The position numbers and the translations under genes are program-made. From the NCBI RefSeq assembly GCF_037975245.1, contig NC_092565.1, positions 15,531,499 to 15,591,498 of the forward strand: a stretch of 60,000 nucleotides of DNA, written 5' to 3'. The notes under the pieces are model-generated. The model saw nothing but the letters and a program-made list of their open reading frames with translations. It made no database searches and was not told the origin of the DNA. The stretch's first letter is position 1. Each line of letters begins with the position of its first letter. Below are positions 1-15,500 of the stretch, piece after piece. This stretch comes from Apostichopus japonicus (taxonomy: Eukaryota; Echinodermata; Holothuroidea; Aspidochirotida; Stichopodidae).

Positions 1-427
1 GAATGGAGGTGATATAGGTCATTTAAGGTACCATTGTTGCACTGTCCCCTCCCCCATCCCCTCCCTCTCCCCTCCCCGTCCCCCTCCCCTCCCCTCCCCT
101 CCCCCTCCCAAATGACCCTCCACGAGTAACTGTCTTCTTCCTAATGTACATACCATTCTGTATAGTACAGATGGTTTTGCTGAAATTCCATCTGTTGAAC
201 TAAATATGTAAACATGGTAGTTTTTGAGAAAAAAAGTTTTAAATTCTTGACACATTTAGATGGAAGGTGTTTATTTTTTGGAAGATGAAACATTTGAGCC
301 TAATTTCAAGGTTCATTATTTCCAAGATGTATTTTAACATTCAGTTTGTTGTCAGTAATGTGAAAGCTATATTTTTGATGAATTAAAAAGGCTGTATATT
401 AATTTGATCTTCTTTTCTTCTTTCTAG
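1..427 (+). other. LCP2-like: intron upstream of exon 1 (partial)
   Basis: No coding signal is seen. It contains a pure pyrimidine tract at 44-109 (possible G-quadruplex on the minus strand) and ends in a strong polypyrimidine tract and TAG acceptor at 425-427. Confidence 0.7.
44..109. repeat. polypyrimidine C-rich tract
   Basis: An almost uninterrupted run of CCCCT-type units. The complementary strand has many runs of four or more G and could form a G-quadruplex. Confidence 0.85.
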
Positions 428-579
428 TACTTACAGATATAGAATTCTGGTCACCACTAGTCAATGACAAAGATTGCCTGAATGCAATAGACGCATCGCG
501 AAAAACTTCAAAGATGACCTCGAATGACAAAGATCTTGATATGTGGACAGACACAGATGTATATTATTGGGTCTTTAAG
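428..579 (+). CDS. LCP2-like: exon 1: residues 1-50, start of SAM domain
   Basis: 152 nt, acceptor TTTCTAG, donor AAG/GTAATT. The exon begins with the last two bases of a codon, so at least one coding exon lies upstream. It ends in phase 0 with MWTDTDVYYWVFK, the first SAM helix (tryptophan followed by DV and a second tryptophan). The preceding 37 residues are a charged linker (NDKDCLNAID). An alternative AG at 435-436 would keep the frame and remove three codons. Confidence 0.85.
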
Positions 580-3500
580 GTAATTTGTCTATTTTGATCT
601 ATTTACCATTTAAAGTAGTCATTTCTTACGTATCTATGTGCTTTCTCGTAAATTTTTGGTATTTGATAATATGCTTCACCATCAATTCTTTGATGGAATC
701 CAGATTTCTGTAGAGAAGACATCCATTCTCGAGTTTTTGGGATGTAGTTCTGGCAAACGTTGTCTTCCTCTTGTCATCTCCATTCTATCGAATCCACAAT
801 GTATAAATGGATACAGTAATTTCACTCATAATTTATGCCCAGTAATCAAAATTTAATTAAGGTCTGGCAGTCATCTTCACAATTTCAACGGCTATCGACC
901 AAATACAGTAACAGTGCATGCACATCAGTTAAATGTAGGTTAGAAAGCCCTCCCACGGTTCACGTCAATTTAAAAATAAAAAAAATAAGTTCCATTTATG
1001 TCGTCTGAAATCTCTTCGGAATGACAAATATGATCAAGTCACCATGTGGCCCAAAAAAATGGCAACTTTTCAGTTGTTCAAGACTTCCAAGTAGTAATGA
1101 CAGGTAATAGCAGTATTTGGTCCCATGATACAAAGATAGTCCTATATATAGGACAGGTGTCCTTAGCCATTGTCTAGTGGACTGTGTAAACCTTTGGACA
1201 TTGACATCTATAAAACAGTGAAGAAAGCAGTTATTACTGTCTGCCCCCCCCCCCCCCCCCCCCCCGAACCCTTATTCCACTGGGACTTTCTGTACTGCCA
1301 TAAACATCTCCAAAACATTCCAAGATCCTTACATGGTTTGCTAAGGAAATTCCGCAACCTTGTATCCTATTGTAGCAATGATAACAGCTCTGGTGAAGCA
1401 GATTATTTTGAATTTAGAAGGTATTGTGCGGTTGCTTTAGTTTTAACTTCACACTTCCGGCAACCTTAATTGCCCGTGTTTATCCAGCAGATGGATAATC
1501 AGTCAGTGAGAAATGGGAGCACAAGGGGACTTTCCCCAAAGATCAACTTTGTTAACTGAATCCTTGTCTCTCGGACAGTCTTGGTTACCATGGTAATGTA
1601 CTCTATAGATTGAACCAGATGGATATAAAGGTTACATAAATATGTGACGGTTGTAAGAGGTGATTTGTAACTAGGTGGTTTTATGACATCTTGTGATCTG
1701 CTTCTTTACAGGCAGGTGTTGTAAAAATTATAATCTATGTAAATGTGATAGCGGTAACTGTCATGTAAAACTCTCCAAAACAGCTAAGAAAAAATTATTA
1801 CTCCATTTGAGATAGTGTTGCTGCTGTTTAACTTTAAAACAAAACAAATGTACCGTTTATCATTTACAGAAATTGCTCTTCCGATAAAGGGTTAGTGAAT
1901 CCTGTCACATAGAATTGATAGCAATGTTTGGAGAACAACCTCTTCCACAGTATAATTTAAAAGTAAATTTACCATTGAAACGGGCCTCATTCACACTCGT
2001 ACCGAATAGAAAAATGTCTCACAAACATTACTATTTTGTCACATGAACAATTCTTAAAACTTGGAATTATCCCAGTTATTTATAATATACAATACACACA
2101 CACACACCCCCATAGGAATGAGTGTGTAAAACTTTGTCTTGGACTTGCCAGGATTTTGGCACAGATACAAGTGTCAGTAGAGAAAGATAAACTTTCTGTT
2201 TTACCGCGCGTCTATGGAAAAGCTGATTGTGCAATTTTTTTGTTACACAGGAGGAAAAACGGAAACAGGCACGCTATTATATGCCATGTTTAGTGAATGT
2301 TTTGCTTCAATCAACTTTGTTACCGGATTTAGACCAGATATTGTTAATTTGTGTAAGCCTAACATTCTAGGCTACATATTGTGGTACACCTGTGATTTTA
2401 AACTCAGGACCTATGTACATTACATAGTGTACATTAGTTTCAACTCTGTGAACATTGATCAGTTTAAAAATGTGTTAATGTGTTTAAACTCATATTCTGG
2501 TTGTATGATAGGTTGACCAAGAAGGCGAAGGGGGGGGGGGGGGGTTGGCAGAGGTGAAATGTTTAGAATTGAAGGTAAATAATCATTTCATTTACTTGCT
2601 ATGTCACTGTACTGGATATAGTGTCTAGGTGGGCGGGTGTGCTTGTTTGATCAATCACTCTCTTAGGTTAAGCAATATTTTTGAAAGGTGTAAAATGTGT
2701 AACTAGTCGGTTAGCATTGCAGCTGTAATCTTGATATTTGATGTTCAGACGAAGAAGTTGATCAAAAAGTTTATAATAGCTAGCTTATTAATCCAATAGC
2801 ATTTTGGCAACAGCCTATCAAGCAAGACTAAATGAAACAAACTAGCACTAAATGTTCTGACGGAGGGTGAGCCATTCGGGAGGTTTGTCACGAGGGAAAT
2901 GAAGCAAAAGACATGGGAATTTTCTTTGTAACATGTGATTTCACAAACCAAACACAGCTGTAAAGCTGGCCTCTTTGAAGCTATTTCCTTATTTAGATAA
3001 GTTAAACTGTTTTACTTTGCAATTGATCCCTTGGAAGGTATTTACCTGCAGTAATCTGTCATGGAAATCACATAGTGGTACCTTGTGATTCCTCACATTT
3101 ACAAATAAGCACTAATATCAGATAAATTTCTAGGTTTCACCACTTCAAATATGATGTCATCATCATAAACAACAACATTAAATGGATACATATCCTCAAC
3201 AATATGGGACATCACATTTATAGTTACATTACAATCACATTTTTATATATGAGTAGATGACTTCAAAGTAATAAGAGACATCTTAAGTATCATGAATCAA
3301 ATCCTACTTCAGACCCTTGCAAAGATTCAGCTCCTTAGAAGCAGTGAAAATTCAATATATTTATAACAATACATGAAGGTCGTTTTCACGTTTAGCTTGC
3401 CTACAATTGTTGTCTATATTTTTATTTAGTTATACTTCTCTCAAAGTTTATGACTATGGTCATCTTATATTCTGTTGTGTATTTATTTTAGAAGTCAGCT

Positions 3501-6500
3501 TATAGTCTCTCTTCTGTTTATTTATTAAGTCGTGCCTCACTATAAGTGTACATGACTAAAGTCAGCTAATAGTATGTTGTCTATTTATTTATTTATTGAT
3601 TTGGTCAGCTAATAGTCTATTGTCTATTTATTTATTTATTGATTTGGTCAGCTAATAGTCTGTTGTCTATTTATTTACCAAGTCAGCTAATAGTCTGTTG
3701 TCTGTTTTTTTATTAAGTCATGCCACACTATAAGTGTACATGACTTAAGTCAGCTAATAGCCTGTTGTCTATTTATTAAGTATATCAGCTAATAGTCTGT
3801 TGTCTATTTATATATGAAGTAATGCTTCACTAAAGTATGCATGACTAAAGTCAGCTAATAGTATGTTGTCTATTTATATATGAAGTAATGCTTCACTAAA
3901 GTACGCATGACTAAAGTCAGCTAATAGTATGTTGTCTATTCATTTATTTAGTCATGCCATGCTAAAATTACATGACTAAAATCAGCTAAAAGTATGTAAT
4001 TGTCTATATATGTAGTAAGTAATGCTTTACTATACTGTATTATATGACTAAAATTAGCTAATAGTCTGTTGTCTATTTATTTATTTATTGATTTGGTCAG
4101 CTAATAGTCTGTTGTCTATTTATTTATTTATTGATTTGGTCAGCTAATAGTCTGTTGTCTATTTATTTACCAAGTCAGCTAATAGTCTGTTGTCTGTTTT
4201 TTTATTAAGTCATGCCACACTATAAGTGTACATGACTAAAGTCAGCTAATAGTATGTTGTCTATTTATATATTTATTGATTTGGTCAGCTAATAGTCTGT
4301 TGTCTATTTATTTATTTATTGATTTGGTCAGCTAATAGTCTGTTGTCTATTTATTTACCAAGTCAGCTAATAGTCTGTTGTCTGTTTTTTTATTAAGTCA
4401 TGCCACACTATAAGTGTACATGACTTAAGTCAGCTAATAGCCTGTTGTCTATTTATTAAGTATATGACTATAATCAGCTTATAGTCTGTTGTCTATTTAT
4501 ATATGAAGTAATGCTTCACTAAAGTATGCATGACTAAAGTCAGCTAATAGTATGTTGTCTATTCATTTATTTAGTCATGCCATGCTAAAATTACATGACT
4601 AAAATCAGCTAAAAGTATGTAATTGTCTATATATGTAGTAAGTAATGCTTTACTATACTGTATTATATGACTAAAATTAGCTAATAGTCTGTTGTCTATT
4701 TATATATATACAGTAGTGATGCTACACTAAAGTATATACTCAATCAGCTAATAGTCTGTTTATATATTTAGTGACGCTATACTAAAGTATATGACTAAAA
4801 TCAGCTAAGCCTAATAGTCTGTAATAGTCTATATATTTATTACTGCTACACTAAAGTATATGACTATAATCAGCTAATAGTCTGTTGCCTATATATTTAT
4901 TAAGTAATGCTACACTAAACAGTCAGCTAATAGTCTGCATGTCTCTCTTTTCCGAGTCTCGTTTGGTCACCTACTGTACGTGGGTGATGCAACCTCCATA
5001 TTAGTAATGTGGTGGAATTTGATCCCTATAAACATTTGATTGGTTTATGGTGTACTTGCTAAGGATAACATTGAATATTGGGTATATATGCACTGAACTG
5101 TAGTGTACTGTAGGAAGCGTGCATGCTGTCATAGCAGAGCTCAACATTAAAACAGAAAGTTAAATATTGTGAAACCATATTCCCTAAGAGTTCATGAATA
5201 TGGATGGGCAAGTCAATCTTTACATCGCATAGTTAAGGTTCCTGGCTGGTTTGGTGGACATACTGTGTACATGTATCAGTTTGATTTAATGTGAGAGCAG
5301 CTCTTCAGATTAATTACTGCTACTGTAAGAAACAAGAGCCATTTTGAAAGTAGTGAGTTTCAACAGACTTTACTACTGTATTGGGTAAATTGTTAGATAC
5401 GTACTTGAAGTGTATCACAGCAATATGCTCTGTACTGTTTCCCTGCCAATTTAAATAGTCAAAGTCATTTGAGTACTGTAATAATGTTTTTTTTTGTTTT
5501 CAAAAAGGAGCAAAGAGATTTATGGCAAGGACACTGACCTCGGGTCAATGTAGATTTGTGAGTCAGGAGTTGGGATGCAGACAGGGGGTGGAGGTGGGGG
5601 GGGAAGGAGCATGTGCCATTCCGACATGGTTTCCCATTAACATCAAGCTTTACGATACCTAGACTGTGTAGCATTAAACTATTACTGTTCTCGTACCTCT
5701 GGAGAGAACCACATCATAGATGTTGATTTTACTAGATAACATAAAGGTGTTAAAAATACTTGCACCTCCTCTAGTGTTGTCCTCCTAATATCCTGTTCAT
5801 TTTGTGATGTATCACAGAGATGGATAAATGTCCACACTCAACAACTTAAATCCCAACTTAAATCAGTCACCCCTCCCCTCTCTTATCTCCATCTGTCATT
5901 GTGCATTCATTCTTTTCTGTCCCTGTTCTCCACCCATGTGACATTTGCTTTCTTTCAGACCTTCTTAACGTCCTCTAGTGATATTTGTACTGTCTTTTGT
6001 CTTCAACATTAGTTTCTCTACACAGCTGTGTTTAGGTTTCTCCTCTTGCAGGCTTTTCATTACATGTCTCTATACTTATTAATGTATATTGTCCTTCCCA
6101 GTCTAGTCAATTATTGTTTATGTTTGCCAATTAAGCCATTCTGCCCTTCAGTTTCTAAAACAAAATCTTTTGTCTGTAATTTTATCAAATTTTCTCTTCA
6201 GTATATCCTGCAAGAATCAACTGTCATACATTTACCTACACAGACACTTGAAGTGTGTTAATACATTTTTTGTTAGATCTCCCTCTGATTAAAGGCATTG
6301 AAGACTCGTCCAAAACCCTGTGCGGCCGTCTGAAAAGGTGTACTTTCTGTTGCTTGCAAGTGACGTTTTGTTCGTGTCGCTACAAAATGCAGACAGTAAT
6401 GAAACCTGATACCTTGTTATCTTTAGCTGGACCTGAGATGTCCATCGCTGTATCGCTTATACACTGTGCTGTGGGTATTGACCGCAGCTGTATGTACCGA

Positions 6501-9500
6501 CTGTACACTAGTGTCTAATTACCTACGGTAGCAAGCTCTGTGTGTATTTTCTGGGATCGATGGTGGGTGTCTAACACTTCTGTTACACCTCATCCAACAC
6601 TAGGTCAGAGTACCGGCATTAGACCTTCTTTTTTGGGCGAGTCTTCACACCCTTTAAAAGTGGAAATTGATACAGCCAGGGGCAAAAGTGAACATGCTTA
6701 TATTACAATTCCTCTTTCGTATTGTGATTGCGGTTTAGGTTTCTAATGGCTTTTATTTTTGTTTCCTGCCAGTTTCAGTACCAAGTTATCATTCATTCTC
6801 ATTACAGAAGTTGTTTTATATATTGTTCTTAGTTGAGTGGTTTCTGAATAAACAATTTCTATGGGAAACAAAAATAGTTAGATTAGCTACTATTACTTTT
6901 TGTCCACTTTACACAAAGGGTATAATGTAGCTCAGACACTGTTGCCTACCTACCATCACTTCCTTATTATATTCTGGATTCAGTATGTTATTTGTGTAGA
7001 AAGTCTACGTAAACCATACAATTATTCATGTTACAACCGCAATGGCTTCCACTTGGTTTAAATGTTATGTTCAATTACCATGAACCTTAGGGTTCATGGT
7101 AAGTTCCGGTTCTTAGTTGATTTCCTTGTTGCTATGGGAATTAAAAACTGATCGTTTGCAAACTTATCATCCTAATTCTTTTATGTACATGAAAGGTGGA
7201 TCCCGTGTTTCCAAATCCGTACACTGCACTGCATGTCAATACAGATTTGGTTCAATAACGGTACAAGGAAGGTATTTCCTAATGAGTATTAAAGCGAGGC
7301 CTTCAAAATACATTTTCAAGTTTTCAGATTTGCTCACTATCGAAATTGAAATTGAACACTATTTATTTCCACTTCACCATAACATAAACAAAGTGAACAT
7401 ATAACATTTGAATATACAATACAAATACATTCCATAGGAATCAAGCAATTGATATATATACAAATGATGTGAAGTGGGGGAGACCTGGCAAAAGCAGAGC
7501 TTATCGAGGCCAGGCCACCAACAAAAAACACACACACAACCCCCCCCACCCCCACCAAAAAACACCTAAACATAGGAAAAGAAACTAGAAACTTTACACA
7601 TGCTTATTTAATAAAGACCGTTTTAGTTGTGTTTTAAAATGTAATTGTGATTTTGAACTATTGACCTGGTTATCTAGGGTATTCCAAAACCTAGGACCAG
7701 TGTAGGTCTAACAGTTAGTTGTGAAGTTGCAGAATAGGTATGTTCACGAAATAGATTTGACAGTTGTCTGGATATTACGGTCATGAATTGTATTATTAGG
7801 AGTGAAAAAAGATGAAAACTTTGTTGGAACTATTGTGATACTATTGTTATTACTATTGTTATAACATATATACTATTGTAATAACTATACTATTGTTGCA
7901 CTATAATGATACAATGTAGTTTGCAGATTCTCAAGTTTGCCTGAGATGAGTAACGAGCGTACACCAGGAAAATTGTGAGCTTCGGTATCGATTTGAAGGA
8001 GAGAAAGGAAAGAGCACAAGAATTAAACATGAATATTTCAAAATGTTCATAAATTGAAATTTTTTAAATATTGTTTCTGTAGCATGGTTTACACGAGAAC
8101 ATTTTCATATTTGATAGGCTATTTATGATCAAATTACTACTATTGGAAATCCTGTATTGCTATCATATGACCATAAACAGTTCATCCTACTTCTCTGACA
8201 GGAGTTTACTGATTGACGTTCTTGTATCATTGGTTGTGGAAGCATGATATATACTGTACGTAAAATTCCATGAGCTGCGATCATAAAATATAAGCCACTC
8301 CATACATGAGTCTATAAACACCCATACGTTTTTGTTTGTCTTTAATCTTTGATGGGACAGTAGAACAATGACACTATGATTTTACTGTATGTATATGTAT
8401 TATGATCACTGTGTACAGGCATACAGTACACTGTACTTTTATCATACTAAACACTGTTTAATACAGTGTTGCCAGTATGCTTAATGTGCAGTCCTGATAC
8501 AACATACTATAATAATACTGAACACTGTTACATCCTTAGTATGGCTGTTATACTTTAACTGTGCTCTGACTGAATAGTGATGTATACTATAATACTGTTA
8601 CGGTTTAAAACAAACCATATAGATTTCAATGCACTACAGTATGAACAGCTCTACACGTTTAGTGTTACCAGTGGCGTAGGAAGGTACTTTTGAGTGGGGG
8701 GGCTGAAGACTGATGGCCGGCCTGGGGGAGGGGTCTAAATTTTTTGCATTTCCAGGTAGCCTCAGATGCAATTTGGTGCAATATAGCACACTTCAACACC
8801 CATTCCATTTTGTAAACTTAATTTTGTATTTTCACCAGGCCTTAGATGCAATTTGGTGCTCCAAATGAGATTTTTTTTCTCATTTGGAAATGAAAAAGGG
8901 GTTTTCTGACTTGCGTAGCGGGGGGGGGGCGGAATGATACTTCCGCCCCTCCACATTTTTCACTGGGGGGCTGGTGCCCCCCCCCCCAGCCCCCCGGTTC
9001 CTACACCCTTGAGTGTTACTGAAATGCCTAATGTTCACTTTAACAAGTCAGTAGAGAGTTGTCGTATACTGAACAGCACAACAACGTGAGTATTACTGAA
9101 TTTATACCTAATGTTTACTAACATGTCAGTAAAGAGCTATCATACTGAAAAACACTACATGTTGAGTATTACTGAAATGCCTAATGTTTACTTTAACAAG
9201 TCAGTAGAGAGTTGTCATATGCTCAACATTTTGGTAAGTGACTCATGGACTAGTCAAACCACAATATTAGCAAGGCTATTGTTACAAACATTTCACAGAA
9301 TGATGAAAACGGTACCTTAGTGAACTTGAAGCAAATTAAAGATGTAAACCGATGTTGTTCAATGACCAATCTCAATGGGAATAAATTGTGTAAAATGGTT
9401 CGCTAATAGCTATTGCACGTGCATTTATGTACGGAAGTTTTCATGTGCGGAGAATGTTCACAAACTCACAGAGCATTTATAAACATGCAGCAAAGTCATC

Positions 9501-12500
9501 ATTTAAAATCTAAAAGTACAATTTATAACAGGGAACGTTTTGTGCTTACGAAGTACGTAATGTGTTTTAAAGGCATTCATAAATATGTTGTGTTCAAATA
9601 TTAATTTCTCAACCAATTCAGAGAGTTTATTGAACATCGATATCGTGACGGCTTGGTTTAAATGTGCAGGCAACCCTTAAACAGTAGAGTGTAGTTCTAG
9701 TGGCACAAGTAGACTACTAACAATAAACATGTGGACATCACTTTCTGAAGATAAAATAGAAGAGCATTAAATTACTATAATAAAAGAAATTCTAACAAGT
9801 GAAAAGTACACATTATTCCGAGTTTCATGTTATTATAATTCTTAAGTTAGTGACACAAGACCCTTTTAGAGTTGATATGCAGAAATCAATCCATAATAAA
9901 CAATTATACTTCATTTTTGTAAAACATTTTCGATAACAAAGCATGGAACCGCCAAGTTGGTTAGGCTCCACTCTGCCATACACTAATAATGGTAGGGTTA
10001 ATATAAGGTTCGTTAACACAAAAATGTGAAGAAAAACATGTATCATGTCAGAATGTCAATTAATTTAAATTGGCCAACATCTCCTAAATTATTTCTTGAG
10101 GCATTTTCTACATACCATCGGTTATAATTTGCAAAATATACTACAATTTAAGGAGTTTTGAGAAAAGTTTGCTGTTATCGCTGCCATGATTTTTGGCAGG
10201 AATTCCTTCAACACCAAGTATGAGTGGAAGATAGATGCTTTGTCAACCTCATATATTCATTGCGTAAAGGATCGCTGTGATTTAGGCAGTGTAATAGAGT
10301 AATGGCTAATTTTTTGCGCACAAATCTACAGCTAATAGACAAAATAAATAATCGGAAAAATGTACGAAGCTGTTCTAATCGAGTAGTTGCTCAAAGTTGC
10401 AGTATGGTACTGTATAGGCTTAGGACTCGCTCACACCTAGCTACCGTATAGTATATGCCTTGTTAGAGGAGTCCTAGTATTACAGAAGCCAAGCTACCTT
10501 CATAGACATTTGCCGATGTTCTTTGGAATATTATTGTTTGAGACTCTATAGTTGGCCTAGCTGCTTATTTATGATTCTGCGACATGTTTTACTTTGTTCA
10601 TCACTTTTGGTGAGGAAAGTTAAACTGTCATATTGTACAGAAACATAACGTTCCAATGTGCAATTACATAGCAACATGTATCTGCCCAAGTGCCTATAAA
10701 CCCTTTGTTCATAGAAAGTATTGATGTTGTAGTCTTGTAGATCTTTACTGTGGAGACTGATCAGCAATCGTAATGGAGAGTGAATTTTGCGTTTTGGATA
10801 GGGACTACTTTAAAAAAAATATTTGTCGAGGCGTGGCTGTTAGGCTGTGCACTGTAACTTCATATTGTGTGTATGGCTCTATCCTTTTTTAGTACATTTA
10901 AAATTGTATGACTAAACAGAACTGTACAAAACCACTCTGCTAAGAGTTCAACACAATCGGACCCAGATACATAGCGACAAACTTAAATTTTATCAGCAAC
11001 TGTTCAACTGTATAGATCTTCGCAACTTACTGAATTGGATCCTCATGTGCTGCATAAAAATTCTAATGTTGAAACGTTTGTCTTCTACTTTGAAAGGATA
11101 ATTTGTAGCCGATTGGGAAACTTGAAGATATTGTGCATGTGATGTGACAATTAATTTAAAATGTCATAATTATTTAATATTTATTACATAGTGAATTCAC
11201 CAGTTCTAACATTAACATTTAGCAAGGAACTGACATCTCCATGATCCAACTTGATGTTGTCTTTTACTTGTCTTTTCATTTCAGATAGATGTAGGTGAAG
11301 CCCACGCCCTGGCAATGTGGCAGGAAGCAATCGATGGGAAAATACTAAGTGTAAGTCAGTTTAGTTCAACTACAGTATTCACCAAAATGAATGTCCTCTT
11401 AGAAACCCCCTTATCCATTGAACAGTGGCGGAGGTAGGGGTATTGTTCAGAGGGGCGAGAATGGTCTGTACGGGCGCTTTCGACACTATCTAAGCAGAGC
11501 GCCACCACAGGTTGGCGCAGAGCGTACAGAAATTTTTTGAGTAAAGATATTCCCTAGATCGCCGGAAATGACCCTTTCTGGGCGTTGCTAATTTGCAGAT
11601 AAACGAAGAAGAAATAGGTGTCATTGCCAGTTGTGACAACTCAGACGTTTATGTGGGTGTTGAAAGTGACAAAATGTGACAAATGTCAATAGGTAGATGA
11701 GAGCCCAATAAAAAGTCAATTGAGAATAAGTAAAAAGTGGTAAAAAGCTGAAAAGGGCGCCAGCAGTCCATTTTAGTCCGTAAGGGGGGGGGGCGGATCC
11801 GCCACTGCCATTGTAGCTGATTATAATTTCATGGTCATTAATTCTGAGAAGTTTTATTTTTTAGTTCTCAGTGCATCGATGCTTGGGCATTTACATAGTA
11901 GTCTGGTTGGTTTAGGAGGGGGTATCTAAGGAAGATTCTGCAAATGAAGCTATGAAAAGAACACCCCAGAGTTTTTAGAAGTTAATAAAACAGTTCCAAA
12001 GCCAAAGTTATGTTAAATGAGAATGCCACACATATGACATTATTTAAAGGCGAATATGAGACAGTAAGGTTTGAATTATCTCCCTCACATTAAAATATTA
12101 TTGTTTTGAACCATTTCATGTCAGCAAAATAATTTCTGCTGGAAACCATTGCTAAAAATAAATTTTTTAACTGTTCCAAGGTCAAACTTCAAGTTTTCAC
12201 AAAATTATCACCTAAAAATCTTAAACCCTTTTTTGGTTTAAATAAAGTTTAAAGGTATCAACTGTTAAAAACAATGTATAAACTGTTAAAAGACAATTTT
12301 TTCTCTGAGATTTGTTAAAAAATCAAATTAAGCCTTAAAACTAATTTTTTTGAGGCTAACATTTCTTTGGTGTCAGATCAATTAATATGTAAGATATAAT
12401 TAATTAATTAGCTAATTAATTAAGATAATTTAATATTTTTAAATGAAAAAGACAATGGATAATCTCTGTTTTAAGGTAAGGAAGTGACAGAGTATGCATG

Positions 12501-15500
12501 CTCCAACTCAGCACCATACATACATGACCGGTGCTGTGGCCGAGTGGGTAAAGGCAGTTGCATTTGAAGCAATGAGGCTTAGCAATCGGGATGTTTGGGC
12601 TTCAATCCCCGGCCGGGTCATAGTAAGGTGGGTTTTTCATCCAAGACCAATCTACGAATTTCACATCTGAAATGACTCTCTAAATTGAAAAAGATTCCAA
12701 ATTTGAGTTAAAATGTTGAATTGGAAGCCACCCTACGTGAAAGTTGTAATCCATAAGCCCTTGCGGGTTTGTCCCACGTAAAAATAACTGCTGGTCATTA
12801 ATATTATTATTACATACATACACCTTACACACATGCATACACCATACTATGGAACAGTTTTAATGAAACTGAAACACAAGTTATCTGGTTTCTGTTTTGA
12901 TTAAATTAGTCGTCCCCTGGAAATTTCATGGGTACTCTAGATTTCATGCCAGGCAAGGATGCCTAATGGCATAAACTGACACAGTGACTCTTACTTTGAA
13001 AAATGGAAAAGTATTGTGTCCAAAATTGTGAGAACTGCTCCTAATACAGTTCTTACATTGTAAGGGACTGTGCCAAGTTCTTCAGCTCGGAATGATGTGG
13101 TATTTTAACCCCAACAGCAGGTCCAACTTGCATACCCTATGTCAAAAACATTCAGTCCATACCTCAGCCATGTACAGTATATAACATAGTGCTATGTAGG
13201 ACTAGGTTAATCTTGATCTCCTTAGTCCATTATTCAGCCTGTAACTTAATAGTCATGCATAGCTCATAGCAGGTGCGTAGCCAAGGGGGGGGGGGCGAAG
13301 GGGGCAGCTGCCTCCCCCTTGAGCATATTTTTTAAATTTTTATTTAATGTTTTTATGATATCGCTAGTATTTTCAAAAGAGAAAATGCTAAGATGCAACT
13401 AACAAGGCCTGGGAAGTGCCATTTCCAGCGATCTGGGAGGCATTTTCAGCCAAAAGTTTCTTGTACGCTTCGCGCCAACTCATGGTGGCGCTACGCTTAG
13501 ATAGTTTGCAATGCCGAATCTACAGTTTCGCCCCTCCCTTGGCAAATTCCTGGCTACGCACCTGGCTCATAGTTTCTATAACTATGTTTTTAATTTGTTT
13601 GATTTATCATCACGGTCAAATTTTCAGCCTATCTTGTAAATGCTATAAACCTAGCCTCATTCATGCCATTTATCCTTAGGAAGGTTAGCCCCATAGATCC
13701 AACTCCTAGTCTATGGCTATCATGTACTGACATCTGTGACTGCATTGCATCTATATTCGAGACTCACAGAGCCCTACCCACACCTCTTCTTAATGAGCTC
13801 AATTTGTAATTAACGAATACCTTCCTGCTCTTCGGAATTCCATCCTCTCTCTGACAGGCACATGAGAGCTTCCAGCTGTTCCGTTTCTTGTTTCCCTTTA
13901 CCTTGTGTAAGGTCTAATTTCCACAAGTTCTGTATACGTATCAAACATATCGTGTGCAAGAAAACCATCAAACAATCAATCCCAAAGATGTGTAATTTGT
14001 ACACTTTTAAGAAGTTTTAAGAGTCTTGATTAGAAACTGTTTTATTGTTTTTCAATGACACTCTAAATATAGTTTCACCTTTTGAGGATGACTTAGGCCA
14101 AATTTTAGACTTAATACTTCATAGTCCAAGAATAAAGACCAGACAAAATAAAGGTAGCATTTATTCAATAACTATTCTAGTTTTCATGATGATAAACCTT
14201 GAAAATATGGTCAATCTCTGGAAAGCTCCATTTAGGCGACAGTAGATTGACGGTGATGTCTGCTGCTCAGTGTAGGCCTAAATGTTAATGTTTATCCATT
14301 GTTTCATAAATTCCTAATATAAGCCAAAATATGTTCTTTTGTGTTCTCATGTAAACTCTTTGGTGACATTGAACTCTATTTGCCCTAGACAAATTTGTAA
14401 TGCATTAAAAACATATATTATTTGAGACGATAAAACTAGTAAAAATGTTTTGTCTATTTTAGTTTTATATTGTGTCTTATTATTTGTTGAGCCTCAGATG
14501 ATCAAAGGATCAATTCTCAAAATGTAACAAAAAAACTTTAAAAAAAGAAAACGTGAAAACGGAGAAAAAAAGTGCCTCATAGCAAGTTAAACATGCTGTC
14601 ATCTTTTTGAGGAATGACCAAAAAAATTGTCAGTACTTTGCAAAGGCAAATTTTTTAGTAGAATGAAAATTGAATGATTGATTTTCTGCTCGATCTTTTT
14701 GTGGGTTCATTCGTAATGTGATCACAAAATCCCTTCAAATCACAGAACGTTGTTGAGCTTTCTCTTTTGAAACCAAGTAGACCTACTCACCAGGTAGAAA
14801 TGTACTATGTAACGTTTGTGGTATCTCATAAGACTTTATTTCGACTCATGTGACAGATCACATCCACAAGATTCCCAAGTGTCATGGCAGATATGACTAG
14901 CTCTGCAGTCAGTTTTAATCAGAGAAGAGGAAATGCAAATTCTTTCCGTCCATCCAGGTTTAGTTCAACAGTTTCAAAGGACAGAATCTTTCTCCAGGCT
15001 CTCTGTTTAGTTAATATAGGGAGATTATATGTATATCTCAATAAATCTCTATTCCCCTCAAAGAACACTGCCTAATTCTATCATGTCATAAGTCCTAAGA
15101 GTATGCATTTTCACTTTCAAGCACTCAGTTTATCATGTTTTTGTTTTGCTTGTTTTTTTTTTGTTTCGTGATCTATCCATGCAGGTTTATTTAGTGGTAA
15201 TGATTGACTGTTAATTGTAAACATTGGTTTTGCCTGGTAAATCACTTTCATTTCTTCTGAATGGAAAGTAACCGCTTTCAGGCCATTCCAAGGTTACAGG
15301 TGTCAGAATATGGCGCTTATTGTTGTACCTAGGATTGATGTATGGTCAATGTACTGTATAAGATATTTGGTCATGCCATTGGCAGGCTTTTTTTTTTTAT
15401 CACAAAGTGGTCAAAAATATTTCATACCGAACACTTAATTTAGTTAGTATTAATCTAAGGTTGTGTAAAACAGTTGTTTGAATTAGCCTAGGGGAAGTAA

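Larger units (their letters stand above)
580..11284 (+). other. LCP2-like: intron 1 (10.7 kb)
   Basis: Phase-0 intron. It holds a poly-C run (1242-1265), a poly-G run near 2531-2544, a complex tandem array (3470-4940), a minus-strand LINE 3' end (7340-7830) and a 77-bp tandem repeat split by a hAT-like MITE (8669-9011). The stretches 580-3470, 4940-7340 and 9240-11284 show short unrelated ORFs only; I see no gene in them. Confidence 0.75.

Noticed and set aside
12527-12620. Possible tRNA-Leu/Ser-like gene
   Set aside because: A and B boxes are present, but the acceptor stem does not close and a SINE body and tail follow.
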